The notes under the pieces were generated by a model. That model ran no database searches and was not told the origin of the DNA. It saw only the letters and a list, made by a program, of their open reading frames with translations. Positions 24,657-36,481 of a DNA stretch of 64,000 bases are shown here, in pieces. The position numbers were made by a program, and so were the translations under genes. This stretch comes from Rhodococcus sp. 105337 (GTDB lineage: Bacteria > Actinomycetota > Actinomycetes > Mycobacteriales > Mycobacteriaceae): assembly GCF_012844225.1 (NCBI RefSeq), contig NZ_JABAGQ010000012.1, positions 1 to 64,000 of the forward strand, in the 5' to 3' direction. How positions within the stretch are numbered: position 1 is the stretch's first letter; every line of letters begins with the position of its first letter.

Positions 24657-25063
24657 AGGGCGAACCTTCGACCTGTGGTTTCCGCGGCGACCAGCTCGAC
24701 GTAGTTGAATTTCGAATCCGGAACCCAAGGGGTCAGGCCCAGCGCGTCGACGGCCTGCACGTCGCTGAAATGCAGAAGGATATGGGCGCGCCCGTGGATC
24801 ACGACGCTCCATGCTTCGCTTGCCTCGATGTGGTCGACCTGGAACGCCACCTTGGGATACACGGTCAATTCCGCGAGTTTGCTGCCTTCGGCGCTGCGGA
24901 AGTACACCTTCCGGTCGCGCACCGCGTAGTTGACCGGATAGATCTCCGGATAGCCGTCCACCACGACGACGAGACGGCCGACCTTCTCGGTCGCGAGCAG
25001 TTCCCAGCTTTCCTCGTCGCTCAGAACGGTGGTGGGTTCGCCGGTATTCGGGCTGTCGCTCAC
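24644..25063 (-). CDS. Pyridoxamine 5'-phosphate oxidase-like (PPOX split-barrel) protein
   Basis: A 139-residue split-barrel protein of the kind that binds FMN or F420: WELLATEKVGRLVVVVDGYPEIYPVNYAV at the N-terminus, then VYFRSAEGSKLAEL. Small proteins of this kind are often F420- or heme-related and poorly defined. GTG 25063 is chosen for the GAGGAG 6 bases upstream. It is the first gene of a likely two-gene unit with the CDF transporter. Confidence 0.82.
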   Translation of the reverse strand: MSDSPNTGEPTTVLSDEESWELLATEKVGRLVVVVDGYPEIYPVNYAVRDRKVYFRSAEGSKLAELTVYPKVAFQVDHIEASEAWSVVIHGRAHILLHFSDVQAVDALGLTPWVPDSKFNYVELVAAETTGRRFALVEH

Positions 25064-25194
25064 GGCATACTCCTCGAACTCGATGAGTCTTTCCCCTAGC
25101 TCACCACGAACGCCGGACGGGTGCACTCGAACCCCGTGACTGTCTGCTCACAGTACGGTGAGAACCGACCGATTTCCGACACCGAGGAGCCGTC

Positions 25195-27894
25195 ATGCAG
25201 GTGGCAACCGCGCAGCCCTGGCACACCGCTATGGCTCCCGAGGTGACCGGCGCGCTGGGCGTCGACACGCAACGAGGGCTCTCCACCGCCGACGTGGAGC
25301 AACGACTGGCGGAGCACGGACCCAACCTGATCGCCGAGACGGCAGGCACCCCCGCCTGGCGCAAAGTGCTCTCGCTGCTCGCCGACAAGATGACCCTGGT
25401 GCTCGTCGTCGCCGCGGTCGTGAGCGCAGTGGTGTCCCGGGAATGGGAAACCCCCGTCGTCATCTTTGCGGTGATCGCGCTCAACACGGTGCTGAACTTC
25501 GTGCAGGAATCGCGGGCGGAGAACAGCCTGCAGGCGCTGAAGAAGATGTCCGTGTCCACAACGCGGGTGCGGCGCGACGGCCGCGAACAGTCGTTGCCCC
25601 GGGAACAACTCGTCCCCGGCGACATCGTCCTGCTCGAATCCGGCGACTCGGTGCCCGCCGACGGCCGCCTCGTCCATGCCGTGCGACTGCAGGTGGCCGA
25701 GGCCGCGCTCACCGGTGAATCGCACCCCGTGGACAAGTCGATCGACCCGGTGGATGCCCCGGACGCCCCGCTCGGCGACCGCACCGACATGTTGTTCATG
25801 AACACCGAGGTCACGCGCGGACGCGCGGAAATGGTCGTGACCGCGACGGGTATGGCCACCGAAATGGGCGCCATCGCCACCCTTCTCGGTAGCGCAGGCG
25901 TGGAACAGACTCCGCTGCAGCGCCGGATCGGCCAACTCGCCCAGACGCTGACCATCGTCGCGATCGTCACCGTCGCGCTCGTCTTCGTTCTCGGTCTGCT
26001 GCGGGGGCAGACGTGGTCGGACCTGCTCGTCACCGCGGTGTCGCTGGCTGTCGCGACCATCCCCGAGGGGCTCACGGCGGTGGTCGCGTTCACCCTCGCC
26101 ATGGGAGCCTCCCGCCTCGCGGCCCGCGGGGCGATCGTCAAGCAACTCGCGGCAGTCGAGACGCTGGGCAGCACGTCGCACATCGCCACCGACAAAACCG
26201 GAACGCTCACCCTCAACGAGATGACGGTGCAACGTCTGCTGATACGCGGGCGCACGTTCCGTGTCACCGGCTCCGGCTACGGGACGGACGGGAAGATCCT
26301 CGTCGGCGACGGTCAGCCGGCCCCCGACCTCACCGACGCGTTGCTCGGTATGGGTCTGTGCAACGACGCCACGGTCAACGACGGTGTGCTCGTCGGAGAT
26401 CCGACCGAGGGTGCGCTCGTCGTGCTGGCCGAGAAGGGCGGCATCGACGTCGACGGTGCGCGCGCCGCACTCACCCGGATAGCCGAGGTCCCGTTCGACT
26501 CGGCCTACAAGTACATGGCGACCTTTCACACCGTGCCCGACGGCGGGTTCCGTTGCTTCGCCAAGGGGGCGCCGGGTGCGTTGCTCGAGCGCGCATCCAC
26601 CGCGCAGGGCGGGGACGGGACGATACCGCTCGACGACGCGGCGCGCCGGAAGATCCGCGACGCCGTCGACGGACTCGCCGGCGAGGGGCTGCGAACGCTG
26701 GTGATCGCCGGACGCGACCTCGACGCGGTGCCGCGGGGGGATTCGGATGCGCTCCAGGCACTCGTATCCGACCTCACGATCTATGCGGTGGTGGGCATCG
26801 TGGATCCGCCGCGGACGGAGGCGAAAGCGGCGATCGAGGTGGCACACGAGGCAGGTATCGCGGTGCACATGATCACCGGCGACCACCTGGTCACGGCATC
26901 CGCGATCGCGGCACAACTCGGAATCGACGGGAACGCCGCGTCGGGCGCAGACCTCGATGCCCTCGACGACGAGGAGTTGCGCGCCCGGGCCGAGGGGTTC
27001 GGTGTGCTCGCGCGGGTGGCACCCGAACACAAGATCCGGTACGTCAAGGCCCTGCAGGCGGACGGGCAGATCGTCGCGATGACGGGCGACGGCGTGAACG
27101 ACGCGCCCGCGCTCGAACAGGCCGACATCGGCGTCGCGATGGGCATCACCGGCACCGACGTGTCCAAGGGCGCCGCGAACATGATCCTCACCGACGACAA
27201 CTTCGCCACGATCGTCGCTGCCGTCGCCGAAGGACGCGGCATCTACGACAACATCGTCAAATTCGTGAAGTTCCAGTTGACCACCGCGTGGGGATTCGTC
27301 TTGATCTTCCTCGCGGCCGGTGCACTCGGGCTCGCGGGCGGCGCCCCGTTCACCGCGCTGCAGATCCTGTGGGTCAACATCATCATGGACGGCCCGCCCG
27401 CCCTCGCCCTCGGTGTGGACCGGACGGAACCGGACGCGATGAAGCGGCCCCCGCGGCCGGCCAAGGAAGCGTTGCTCACCCGGTCGCGGATTCAGCGGAT
27501 CCTGGGCCTGGGCATCGTGATGGCCGTCGGCACCCTCGCAGTGCTGCGCTTCGGACCGGACTTGTTCCCCGACAGCGCGGGCGATCCGCTGTTCGCCACG
27601 ACGCTCGCCTTCACCACGTTCGTGTTCTTCCAGGTCTTCAACCTCTTCAACGTGCGCTCGAACGTCGGATCGGTGTTCTCGCTGCAGACGCTGACCAACC
27701 ACACCATCTGGATCGCGATCGTCGTCGTGATCGTGCTGCAGGTCTGCGTGGTGCAGACGAGCTTCCTGCAGGGTCTGTTCGATACCACCGCCCTGACCGC
27801 ACCCCAGTGGATGCTGGCGATCGCGGTCGGTTCGGTGGTGTTGTGGGTGGACGAAATCGGGAAGGCGATCGCGCGTGCCCGGCGTCGGGACTGA
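25195..27894 (+). CDS. Cation-transporting P-type ATPase, P2 (CtpF/SERCA-like)
   Basis: An 899-residue P-type ATPase with the N-terminal cation ATPase domain, the actuator loop (LTGES), and TIPEGL in helix 4, which is typical of P2 (Ca2+-type) pumps. The phosphorylated Asp333 is in DKTGTLT, KGAPG is in the nucleotide domain, and TGDGVNDAPAL is in the hinge. Ten membrane helices are expected. The ion is likely Ca2+ or Mn2+ by subfamily; this is inference. It is divergent from the PPOX gene. Confidence 0.88.
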   Translation: MQVATAQPWHTAMAPEVTGALGVDTQRGLSTADVEQRLAEHGPNLIAETAGTPAWRKVLSLLADKMTLVLVVAAVVSAVVSREWETPVVIFAVIALNTVLNFVQESRAENSLQALKKMSVSTTRVRRDGREQSLPREQLVPGDIVLLESGDSVPADGRLVHAVRLQVAEAALTGESHPVDKSIDPVDAPDAPLGDRTDMLFMNTEVTRGRAEMVVTATGMATEMGAIATLLGSAGVEQTPLQRRIGQLAQTLTIVAIVTVALVFVLGLLRGQTWSDLLVTAVSLAVATIPEGLTAVVAFTLAMGASRLAARGAIVKQLAAVETLGSTSHIATDKTGTLTLNEMTVQRLLIRGRTFRVTGSGYGTDGKILVGDGQPAPDLTDALLGMGLCNDATVNDGVLVGDPTEGALVVLAEKGGIDVDGARAALTRIAEVPFDSAYKYMATFHTVPDGGFRCFAKGAPGALLERASTAQGGDGTIPLDDAARRKIRDAVDGLAGEGLRTLVIAGRDLDAVPRGDSDALQALVSDLTIYAVVGIVDPPRTEAKAAIEVAHEAGIAVHMITGDHLVTASAIAAQLGIDGNAASGADLDALDDEELRARAEGFGVLARVAPEHKIRYVKALQADGQIVAMTGDGVNDAPALEQADIGVAMGITGTDVSKGAANMILTDDNFATIVAAVAEGRGIYDNIVKFVKFQLTTAWGFVLIFLAAGALGLAGGAPFTALQILWVNIIMDGPPALALGVDRTEPDAMKRPPRPAKEALLTRSRIQRILGLGIVMAVGTLAVLRFGPDLFPDSAGDPLFATTLAFTTFVFFQVFNLFNVRSNVGSVFSLQTLTNHTIWIAIVVVIVLQVCVVQTSFLQGLFDTTALTAPQWMLAIAVGSVVLWVDEIGKAIARARRRD

Positions 27895-29978
<2,084 letters not shown>

Positions 29979-30027
29979 CCGGCCATCCAAGCATCACGCG
30001 ACGATGATCGCGAAGTTGTTCAACGGC

Positions 30028-30059
30028 AGCGGGCCCCGTCCTGGAGGACGGGGCCCGCT
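30028..30059 (-). terminator. Hairpin terminator after the RDD gene
   Basis: A perfect 14-bp stem (AGCGGGCCCCGTCC and complement) has a 4-base loop TGGA, 15 bases beyond the stop of the minus-strand RDD gene. No clear T tract. Confidence 0.7.
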
Positions 30060-30074
30060 TCGCAGAGTGCGGCG

Positions 30075-30953
30075 TCAGGACTTGACGACCCGCGTGCCAC
30101 CGGCGAACTTGTCGTGGAAGCCCTGCTTGCCACTGTCCTGCTCGATGGTCACGGCGATGCCGATCCAGGCGACGAAGGACGCCAGGCTGACGAGCCAGCC
30201 GAGGAACGGGATACCGCTGAGGATCTGCAGTGCGACAAAGGCGTTGCGCTTCGCGGCCTCCTCACGGGTCGGGAGTCCGCCGCCGGGTCCGACGACCGAC
30301 AGACCGAGCAGTTTCTTGCCGATCGTGGCGCCCTTGGTCGACTCGAAGTAGGTCCAGTACGCGAACGCTGCGACGCCCGAGAGCACCGACATCACGAACG
30401 CCATGAACCCGCTGTCGCTCCCGAACACGACGATGCTCGTGAGAATCGCCATAGGGATGCCGACGATCAGCGCGTCGATGATGCGGGCGCCGAGACGGGG
30501 CAGCAGTTCCCCCGGCCGCGTGGGGCCGAATCCGGCTCCGGGCGCGGGCGGGAAACCGGGTGCGCCGTACTGCGTGGCGCCGTACGGCTCGTTCTGGGGA
30601 GCCCCGTACTGGGGGACACCCTGCTGGGGTCCTCCGTACTGGGGTGCTCCGTACTGGGGAGCCCCGTACTGAGCGCCACCCTGCTGCGGTGCTCCGTACT
30701 GAGTGGCACCGGCGCCGTGCTGCTGAGCGCCGGGCTGCTGCCCGTACTGAGGCGCGCCGTACTGGGGAGCCCCGTACTGCCCGCCCTGCGACGGGTCGTT
30801 CGGGTTGTACCCGGACTGGATGGGGTTCTGGAACTGCTGGGTGTAATCGGCGGGCTGGCTGCCGTACGGCTGGTCACCGTGCGAGGGAGCACCCGGGTAG
30901 CCGCTGTGCTTGCGCGGGTCCTGCGAAGGGGGTGGGTATCCACCGGTGGTCAT
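30075..30953 (-). CDS. RDD family membrane protein with QYGAP-repeat tail
   Basis: A 292-residue protein. Residues 1 to about 150 are low-complexity, with seven QYGAP units plus PQQG variants. The rest is an RDD domain with three or so membrane helices (RLGARIIDALIVGIPM opening, KGATIGKKLLGLSVVG in the middle). RDD proteins are thought to be ion- or substrate-translocating, but most are undefined. AAGGAG lies 4 bases before ATG 30953. It shares the opening MTTGGY and a Pro/Gly/Tyr-rich tail with the next gene upstream, suggesting a related location or partner. Confidence 0.85.
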   Translation of the reverse strand: MTTGGYPPPSQDPRKHSGYPGAPSHGDQPYGSQPADYTQQFQNPIQSGYNPNDPSQGGQYGAPQYGAPQYGQQPGAQQHGAGATQYGAPQQGGAQYGAPQYGAPQYGGPQQGVPQYGAPQNEPYGATQYGAPGFPPAPGAGFGPTRPGELLPRLGARIIDALIVGIPMAILTSIVVFGSDSGFMAFVMSVLSGVAAFAYWTYFESTKGATIGKKLLGLSVVGPGGGLPTREEAAKRNAFVALQILSGIPFLGWLVSLASFVAWIGIAVTIEQDSGKQGFHDKFAGGTRVVKS

Positions 30954-31058
30954 ATGACTCCTTGTCGATCGGCATGGCAACGCGCCACGGTACAACGTAA
31001 CCGTGGCGCATCGACAGCGATGTAGCGATGTGTAACGGACGGGCAGAAGACGAGCGGT

Positions 31059-32012
31059 TCAGGCGACGACCGGACCTCCCGTGGTGATCCGGTAGGCATA
31101 CGTCGACGCGATGATCGAGACCGGAATGCTGACGAGAAGTCCGAGACCACAGAGCAACGCACCGAGGATGTTGATACCGATCAGCGCCAGCGCCAGCAGG
31201 ATCAGCGTGCCCGCATTGGATTTGATCGCAGTGAAACTGGATTTGATGGCCGTGATCGCGTCTTGGTTCCGGTCGACGACGAAGGGCATCGCCCACCACG
31301 TCAGGAACGCGAAGACCAGTCCGGGCAGGATGCACAGCACGAGACCCACCGAGGTGCCGATCCCGACGAGCAAGCCGGTCAGAATGACCGCGCCGATCGG
31401 GCCGACCTGCAGGAACGTCCCGAACGCGGGCTTCCGGCCGTCGACCTCGCTGAGCGCTCCGCGCACGAATGCGGCCTCGATGAGATAGCCGACCACTGCG
31501 GTGACCAACGTGCCGATCAGGTTCGTGGCGGAGAAGGCGGTGGTGAACGAGATGTTGTCGGAATCCTGCGTGTAATCGAACCCGTTGAAGATTCCGTTGA
31601 TCAGGGCCTGGATGACGAAGGCGATGACGACCAGCACGATCCAGACACCTGGATTCGCGCTGAATTTGCGCCAGCCGAAGGAGATCGCGTCGCCCACGCT
31701 CAGCCGGGCCGGTCCGGGCGCTCCGAAGCCCCCGGAGCCGAAACCGCCGGGAGGGGGCGGGTAGTTCCCACCGGGTGGGGGCGGGTAGTTACCGCCGGGA
31801 GGGGGCGGGTATCCGCCCGGGGGTGGATAGTTTCCGCCGGGTGGGGGTGGGTAGTTGCCGGGCGGGGGATAGTTGCCGGGCGGGGGATAGTCGCCTCCCG
31901 ACGGAGGTGGGGGATATCCGCCCGGGGGCGGGTAGTTCCCACCCTGCGGCGGATAGGGATCGCCACCCGGATTCTGTGGGTCTTTGCTCGGGTCGTAACC
32001 GCCGGTAGTCAT
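31059..32012 (-). CDS. Membrane protein with PPPGGNY-repeat tail
   Basis: A 317-residue protein starting MTTGGYDPSKDP. About 90 residues of GGNYPPPPGG/GGYPPPP repeats come first, then several membrane helices (about five) in the C-terminal 215 residues. The repeat tail is probably cytoplasmic and disordered; similar tails occur in actinobacterial envelope proteins. No catalytic motif is visible and I assign no function. GGAGAGG lies before the ATG. It is co-directional with the RDD gene 105 bp downstream. Confidence 0.75.
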   Translation of the reverse strand: MTTGGYDPSKDPQNPGGDPYPPQGGNYPPPGGYPPPPSGGDYPPPGNYPPPGNYPPPPGGNYPPPGGYPPPPGGNYPPPPGGNYPPPPGGFGSGGFGAPGPARLSVGDAISFGWRKFSANPGVWIVLVVIAFVIQALINGIFNGFDYTQDSDNISFTTAFSATNLIGTLVTAVVGYLIEAAFVRGALSEVDGRKPAFGTFLQVGPIGAVILTGLLVGIGTSVGLVLCILPGLVFAFLTWWAMPFVVDRNQDAITAIKSSFTAIKSNAGTLILLALALIGINILGALLCGLGLLVSIPVSIIASTYAYRITTGGPVVA

Positions 32013-32110
32013 CGGTGCCCTCTCCGCAGGAGTGGATGAACGCCTGCTCCACCGCAGAGTACGTGTCCTTCAGCCGAAAAGCACCACTTCGGTCCTCCGT
32101 TCACCCCGCC

Positions 32111-33049
32111 TCACACGCCACGATCGGGATGGAAAACCCACGGCTCGCGGGGCATTCGCGCGGGGTCCCAGCGGTCCAGCAGCAACGGCAGTGTCACGGG
32201 TTCACCTGGGTCCGCCAGACGCAGCGACACGGCGATCGTGCCCAGCACGTCTGCCGCGGACCGGCCCGCTGCTTCCTGGTCGGAGAGCGTCACCGCACCG
32301 TCCCGCTTCGCGAGCCGCTTGCCTTCCTCGTTCAGTGCGAGCGGCACGTGCGCGTACTGCGCCACCGGGAGGCCGAGCAGGGTGGCCAGATACGCCTGCC
32401 GCGGAGCCGAGGTGAGCAGATCGTCTCCGCGTACCACCTGGTCCACGCCTTGGGCGGCGTCGTCGACGACGACGGCGAGGTTGTAGGCGGGAGTCCCGTC
32501 GTTGCGGCGCAGTACGAAGTCGTCGACGATCCCGGTGAAGTCGCCGTGCAGGACGTCGTGGACGGTGAACCACTGCTCGGTGGAACGGAGTCGGATCGCC
32601 GGTGGGCGATCGGCGGTACGTTTTGCGTTCCGCTGGTCCTCGGTGAGGTCACGGCAGGTGCCGGGGTATGCGCCGGCCGGGGCGTGCGGAGCCGATGTGG
32701 CCTGCTGGATCTCCCGTCGCGTGCAGTAACACTCGTAGGTGAGACCGGCACGGGTGAGGCGGTCGATTGCGTCCTCGTACAGACGGATTCGACGGGACTG
32801 GTGCACAACCTGACCGTCCCAGTCGAGACCCAGTGCCGCGAGATCCGCGAGTTGCCGTTGTTCGGCGCCGGGGCGGACCCGGTCGAGATCCTCCACGCGC
32901 AGCAGGAACCGCCGATCCGTCGAGCGTGCGAACAACCATGCCAGCACGGCGGTCCGGAGATTGCCGAGATGCAGGTCGCCCGACGGGCTGGGCGCGAACC
33001 GGCCCGCCCCTGCGGTGGCGGGCTCCGGTCGTTCTGTGGGATGTGACAT
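32111..33049 (-). CDS. gluQRS: Glutamyl-Q tRNA(Asp) synthetase
   Basis: Attaches glutamate to the queuosine base of tRNA-Asp. The 312-residue protein is a truncated GluRS without the anticodon-binding domain. It has the HIGH-like [10 protein letters not shown] (residues 21-30), the zinc site CYC (107-109) with Tyr128 and Cys132, and the KMSK-like KRLAKRDG. Its substrate exists only in cells that make or salvage queuosine, so its presence 3 kb from tgt and yhhQ fits. The stop lies 98 bp upstream of the repeat-tailed membrane gene. Confidence 0.92.
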   Translation of the reverse strand: MSHPTERPEPATAGAGRFAPSPSGDLHLGNLRTAVLAWLFARSTDRRFLLRVEDLDRVRPGAEQRQLADLAALGLDWDGQVVHQSRRIRLYEDAIDRLTRAGLTYECYCTRREIQQATSAPHAPAGAYPGTCRDLTEDQRNAKRTADRPPAIRLRSTEQWFTVHDVLHGDFTGIVDDFVLRRNDGTPAYNLAVVVDDAAQGVDQVVRGDDLLTSAPRQAYLATLLGLPVAQYAHVPLALNEEGKRLAKRDGAVTLSDQEAAGRSAADVLGTIAVSLRLADPGEPVTLPLLLDRWDPARMPREPWVFHPDRGV

Positions 33050-33072
33050 CGGTGTACTCCGCCGAGCCGGGC

Positions 33073-33657
33073 TCAGTGCGCGTCCGCGCCGTGCAGGGCG
33101 AGCTGGATCTGCGTGTGCAGGGCGTGCGTCAGGTATTCGCGCGGGTAGAGATCCGGGCTCGATGCGGCATCGAGCGCGAGACCGTGCACCGCGGCGAGGA
33201 GGAGCGTTGCGCGCGTCTCCGGGTCTGGGGCGCCCAGCCTGATCAATACGGTTGCGATGCCGGTGCGAACGGTGAACAGCGTCGAACTGCGGATCCCGCT
33301 CAGCGACGGGGACGTGACTGCGCGGACGGCGAACGCAGCCATCACGTGGACCTCGCTGCCGCGTTGCTCGTCGAGCGGCAGCAACTGGCTGAGCGCGGCG
33401 AACAGCGTCCGCGCCGGGTCGATGTCGGGATCGACGTTCGCGAGGCGGGTGAGTACCCGGTCGGATAGGGCGCGGAACGAATAGGCGAGCATCTCGTCTT
33501 TCGTCGGAAAGTGATGCTGCACCGCGCCGATCGATACGCCGGCCTCGTTGGCGACTTCGCGCACGCTGGCCGCTTCGAGTCCACTGCGTGCGGCAACTTC
33601 GAGCAGTGCCGCAGCGAGCCTGGTGGGGCTGGTGGTGGCGTAGGGGCGGGCGCGCAT
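33073..33657 (-). CDS. TetR family regulator
   Basis: A 194-residue TetR-type regulator: [43 protein letters not shown] forms the complete N-terminal DNA-binding domain. TACGGT (minus strand, 33664-33669) ends 6 bases before ATG 33657, and no Shine-Dalgarno is seen, so the start is probably leaderless. It lies between gluQRS and the DUF1275 gene on the same strand, with its own promoter. The target is unknown. Confidence 0.83.
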   Translation of the reverse strand: MRARPYATTSPTRLAAALLEVAARSGLEAASVREVANEAGVSIGAVQHHFPTKDEMLAYSFRALSDRVLTRLANVDPDIDPARTLFAALSQLLPLDEQRGSEVHVMAAFAVRAVTSPSLSGIRSSTLFTVRTGIATVLIRLGAPDPETRATLLLAAVHGLALDAASSPDLYPREYLTHALHTQIQLALHGADAH

Positions 33658-33731
33658 GGATGCACCGTAGCGGAGCGGGCGACCGTACGAACGTACGGGG
33701 ATAACGCTCCGCGCCGATCCGGATCTCGCTG

Positions 33732-34397
33732 TCACGCCGTCTTCTTCACTTCCGGCGAGCGAAGGAACCGCACCGCCACGGCGAGCGCGGCGGCGACCGC
33801 GGTCGCGATCCAGAGGGCGTGCAGGCCGAACAGATGATGCGCGAGGGCTCCGAGCAACCCTCCCGCCACCAAGCCTCCCCATCGGCCGAGGTAGGGCAGC
33901 CAGCCCCAGCGTGGGCCGCCGAAGAATGCGGACGCTATCTCGTGCCCGATCTTCACGAGCGCACCGGTCATGTAGGTGAGGGCAACGGTTGCCTCGCCTT
34001 TGCGCCGGAACACGGAATTCTCGACGCCCATCGCCAGCGTCATCGCCGTCACTGCCACCGGTATCCACCCGGGTATCGCGCTCAGCGAACCGATGGCGAG
34101 CAGCACCGCGACGGTGACGAGCACCGCAGTTTTCCGCGTTCTGCGGTCGCGGTCGGTGAGTTCCGCGATGACGCCACCCAGAATCACCCCGATCACGAAG
34201 AGGACAACGATGCCCCCGATCAGAGCAGCCGTGCGCCATGAGGCGTCGGCCGTTTCGACGGCGAACCGTGTGGAGTTGCCGCTCATGAAGGAGACGAACA
34301 CACCACCGAGGGTGATGAACCCGAGAGCATCGACGAACCCCGCAAGTGCCGACAGGGCCACCGTGAGTGCCTGCAGCTCTCTGTTGTTTTCGGGCAC
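33732..34397 (-). CDS. DUF1275 (YoaK-like) membrane protein
   Basis: A 221-residue membrane protein with about six helices. [33 protein letters not shown] is the signature start of the DUF1275/YoaK family, and [11 protein letters not shown] comes later. The function of the family is unknown. GTG 34397 is chosen because TACTAT (minus strand, 34404-34409) ends 6 bases upstream, the leaderless pattern seen elsewhere in this window. Confidence 0.85.
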   Translation of the reverse strand: MPENNRELQALTVALSALAGFVDALGFITLGGVFVSFMSGNSTRFAVETADASWRTAALIGGIVVLFVIGVILGGVIAELTDRDRRTRKTAVLVTVAVLLAIGSLSAIPGWIPVAVTAMTLAMGVENSVFRRKGEATVALTYMTGALVKIGHEIASAFFGGPRWGWLPYLGRWGGLVAGGLLGALAHHLFGLHALWIATAVAAALAVAVRFLRSPEVKKTA

Positions 34398-34506
34398 GGG
34401 GCAATAGTAGGACCGAACCCGTCGCCGGGACCCCGTTGTAACGGCACAGCGTCCGGTCGGCGATGAGCAGGGGGCACCCGGCCTCACCTTTCTCAGGAGT
34501 TTCTGC

Positions 34507-35580
34507 ATGGCATCACCCCGCACGTCGTCCGGCTTTCGCGCGCTTGTCGCGGCGACGGTCGCAGGGTTCGTTCTGGTGGGCTGCGGTGGGGTGGAGGAGG
34601 ACACCGCGTCGGCCGTCCCCGCCGTCGCGGCCACAGACCGGTCGACGACGGAACGGGTCGCGCCGGCCCCGACCACCCCTCCAGCGCCGACCGCGCCGAG
34701 CACCGCGCCGCCGGCCGTGTCCGAGGACACCTCGTCGATGTCGACGGCCCTGTCCCGGTTGACAGAGATACCGATCAAGGGACGCGCCCCGAAGACGGGC
34801 TACGACCGCGACCTGTTCGGTCAGGCGTGGAGTGACGATGTGTCGGTCGAGTTCGGGCACAACGGCTGCGACACCCGCAACGACATCCTGCGCCGTGACC
34901 TGGTCGACATCGCCTACAAGCCCGGCACCCGCGACTGCGTCGTCGCGTCCGGCACGCTGCACGATGTCTACACCGGCACCACGATCGCGTTCACTCGTGG
35001 TCAGGACACGTCCACCGCAGTGCAGATCGACCACGTCGTTGCGCTATCGGATGCCTGGCAGAAGGGTGCGCAGCAACTGGATCCCGAGACGCGCGCGAAC
35101 TTCGCGAACGATCCACGGAATCTTCAGGCGGTCGACGGTCCCACCAACTCGCGCAAGGGCGACGGCGACGCCGCGACCTGGCTGCCGCCGCATCGCCCGT
35201 ACCGCTGTACGTATGTCGCACGTCAGGTCCAGGTCAAGGCCGAGTACGGGTTGTGGGTGACTCAGGCCGAGCACGATGCGATGGTCAGAATCCTCACCGA
35301 ATGTGGCGGCACGGCAACAGGAGTCGCAGCCGGTTCCGCCGGGACCGACACCGCGACGCCGGTGCCGACGACGGTCGCTCCCCAGCCCCAGCCCCAGCCC
35401 CAGCCCCAGCCCCAGCCCCTCGCGCCGGCTCCCGCTCCCGCGCCGGAACCTGCACCCGCGAGCGCGTACTACAAGAACTGCTCGGCTGCCCGCGCTGCAG
35501 GAGCAGCGCCGCTCTATGCCGGTGAGCCCGGCTACCGGGCCGAGATGGACCGTGACAAAGACGGGGTCGCGTGCGAGTGA
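34507..35580 (+). CDS. Secreted lipoprotein: DUF1524 HNH nuclease plus excalibur domain
   Basis: A 357-residue predicted lipoprotein with a hydrophobic leader ending at a lipobox (LVGCGG, Cys near residue 26), a Thr/Pro/Ala linker, and an HNH-type nuclease domain (GYDRDLFGQAW, QIDHVVALSDAW, NFANDPRNLQAV, NSRKGDGDAATWLPP). It ends in a repeated Pro-Gln/Pro-Ala linker and an excalibur calcium-binding domain (YYKNCSAARAAG...DRDKDGVACE). It is likely a cell-surface DNase. The Pro-Gln linker is coded by about 6 tandem CCCCAG units (about 35379-35418), prone to length change. It converges with a TetR gene. Confidence 0.87.
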   Translation: MASPRTSSGFRALVAATVAGFVLVGCGGVEEDTASAVPAVAATDRSTTERVAPAPTTPPAPTAPSTAPPAVSEDTSSMSTALSRLTEIPIKGRAPKTGYDRDLFGQAWSDDVSVEFGHNGCDTRNDILRRDLVDIAYKPGTRDCVVASGTLHDVYTGTTIAFTRGQDTSTAVQIDHVVALSDAWQKGAQQLDPETRANFANDPRNLQAVDGPTNSRKGDGDAATWLPPHRPYRCTYVARQVQVKAEYGLWVTQAEHDAMVRILTECGGTATGVAAGSAGTDTATPVPTTVAPQPQPQPQPQPQPLAPAPAPAPEPAPASAYYKNCSAARAAGAAPLYAGEPGYRAEMDRDKDGVACE

Positions 35581-35602
35581 ACCCCGCGAAACGGGTTGCC
35601 GC

Positions 35603-35633
35603 CCCGGGAGTCACGGCGTGCGTGACTTCCGGG
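35603..35633. terminator. Shared terminator of the HNH and TetR genes
   Basis: CCCGGGAGTCACG pairs with CGTGACTTCCGGG (one wobble) around GCGTG, and it overlaps the TetR stop codon. Confidence 0.65.
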
Positions 35634-36393
35634 CCTTCTCGATCGTGAGTTCGATCGAATCGAGGAGTCGTTCGAGGCTCGGTTCGAACGGCCCGTCCGG
35701 TTCGTCGAAGGCCCCGGCTTCCCAGACACGGGTCATGGTCGGGTAGCGCTCGACGTCGAACCAGTCTTCCCAGAAACTGTTCATCGACATCCAGTACGCG
35801 TCGCGGTCGAGTCCGGTGTTCTCCCTGTCCCGGTTCTCCGCGATCGCGCCGCGTGCAAGCCCTTGGACGAAATTGTCCACGACACCGATGATTTCGACGA
35901 CCTGACGCTCCGTGGTGCCCTCGTCCACGAGGATGCGGAGGCCGGCTTCCTGTGTGTCGAGAACGTGTGGAGCGAGCGGTGCCCGCCACATGTTGGTCTG
36001 CAGGATCCAGGGGTGCCGGAGGTACAGGTTCCAGTGCTCGCGCGCGTACGTGGCGAGCGCGGGACGCCACGGGGTGCCCGGTGCCGGCAGGTCGAGTTCG
36101 GAGTAGGCGCGGTCGACCATGAGATCGATCAGTTCGGTCCGCCCGGGGACGTACGTGTAGAGCGACATGGCGCCGACGCGAAGTGCGGCCGCGACGCGCC
36201 GCATCGACAGTGCGTCCAGTCCGCCCTCGTCCGCGACAGCGATTGCGGCCCCGACCACGTCGTCGCGGGTGAGGCCGGCTTTTCTTCCCCGGGTCTTGGG
36301 TTCGGTCGGTGCCCACAACAGCGCGAGACGACGGGTCGCCTCGGCGGTGCGGTCCGATTCTCTGTCTTCTTCGTTCTGCCGGTCGGGCGGCAA
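35611..36393 (-). CDS. TetR family regulator with C-terminal TetR_C domain
   Basis: A 260-residue repressor: GLTRDDVVGAAIAVADEGGLDALSMRRVAAALRVGAMSLYTYVPGRTELIDLM is the helix-turn-helix region (about residues 45-95), preceded by an unusually long N-terminal extension, as in tetracycline-type repressors. No ATG or GTG fits. TTG 36393 has AAAGGA 6 bases upstream and is taken as the start. It is divergent from a two-gene ABC exporter, with two operator-like repeats between them, so it most likely represses that exporter. Confidence 0.85.
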   Translation of the reverse strand: MPPDRQNEEDRESDRTAEATRRLALLWAPTEPKTRGRKAGLTRDDVVGAAIAVADEGGLDALSMRRVAAALRVGAMSLYTYVPGRTELIDLMVDRAYSELDLPAPGTPWRPALATYAREHWNLYLRHPWILQTNMWRAPLAPHVLDTQEAGLRILVDEGTTERQVVEIIGVVDNFVQGLARGAIAENRDRENTGLDRDAYWMSMNSFWEDWFDVERYPTMTRVWEAGAFDEPDGPFEPSLERLLDSIELTIEKARKSRTP

Positions 36394-36421
36394 CGACGAT
36401 CCTTTCTCCGGGTTTGTTTCC

Positions 36422-36469
36422 GTACATCGTATGATAATCTGGTCCCGCCTATTCCGGTACGACGTACGA
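36422..36469. promoter_or_regulatory. Paired operator-like repeats between tetR and ABC exporter
   Basis: GTACATCGTATGA (36422-36434) and GTACGACGTACGA (36457-36469) match at 11 of 13 bases, and their starts are 35 bp apart, close to 3.3 helical turns. The second holds the near-perfect dyad GTACGACGTAC. A TATGAT -10-like box (36430-36435) overlaps the first copy. Confidence 0.55.
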
Positions 36470-36481
36470 ATAGAGAATCGG

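Noticed and set aside
31700-31990. Proline-rich frames on both strands in the PPPGGNY region taken as separate genes
   Set aside because: They mirror the repeat tail of the minus-strand membrane protein and have no start signals.
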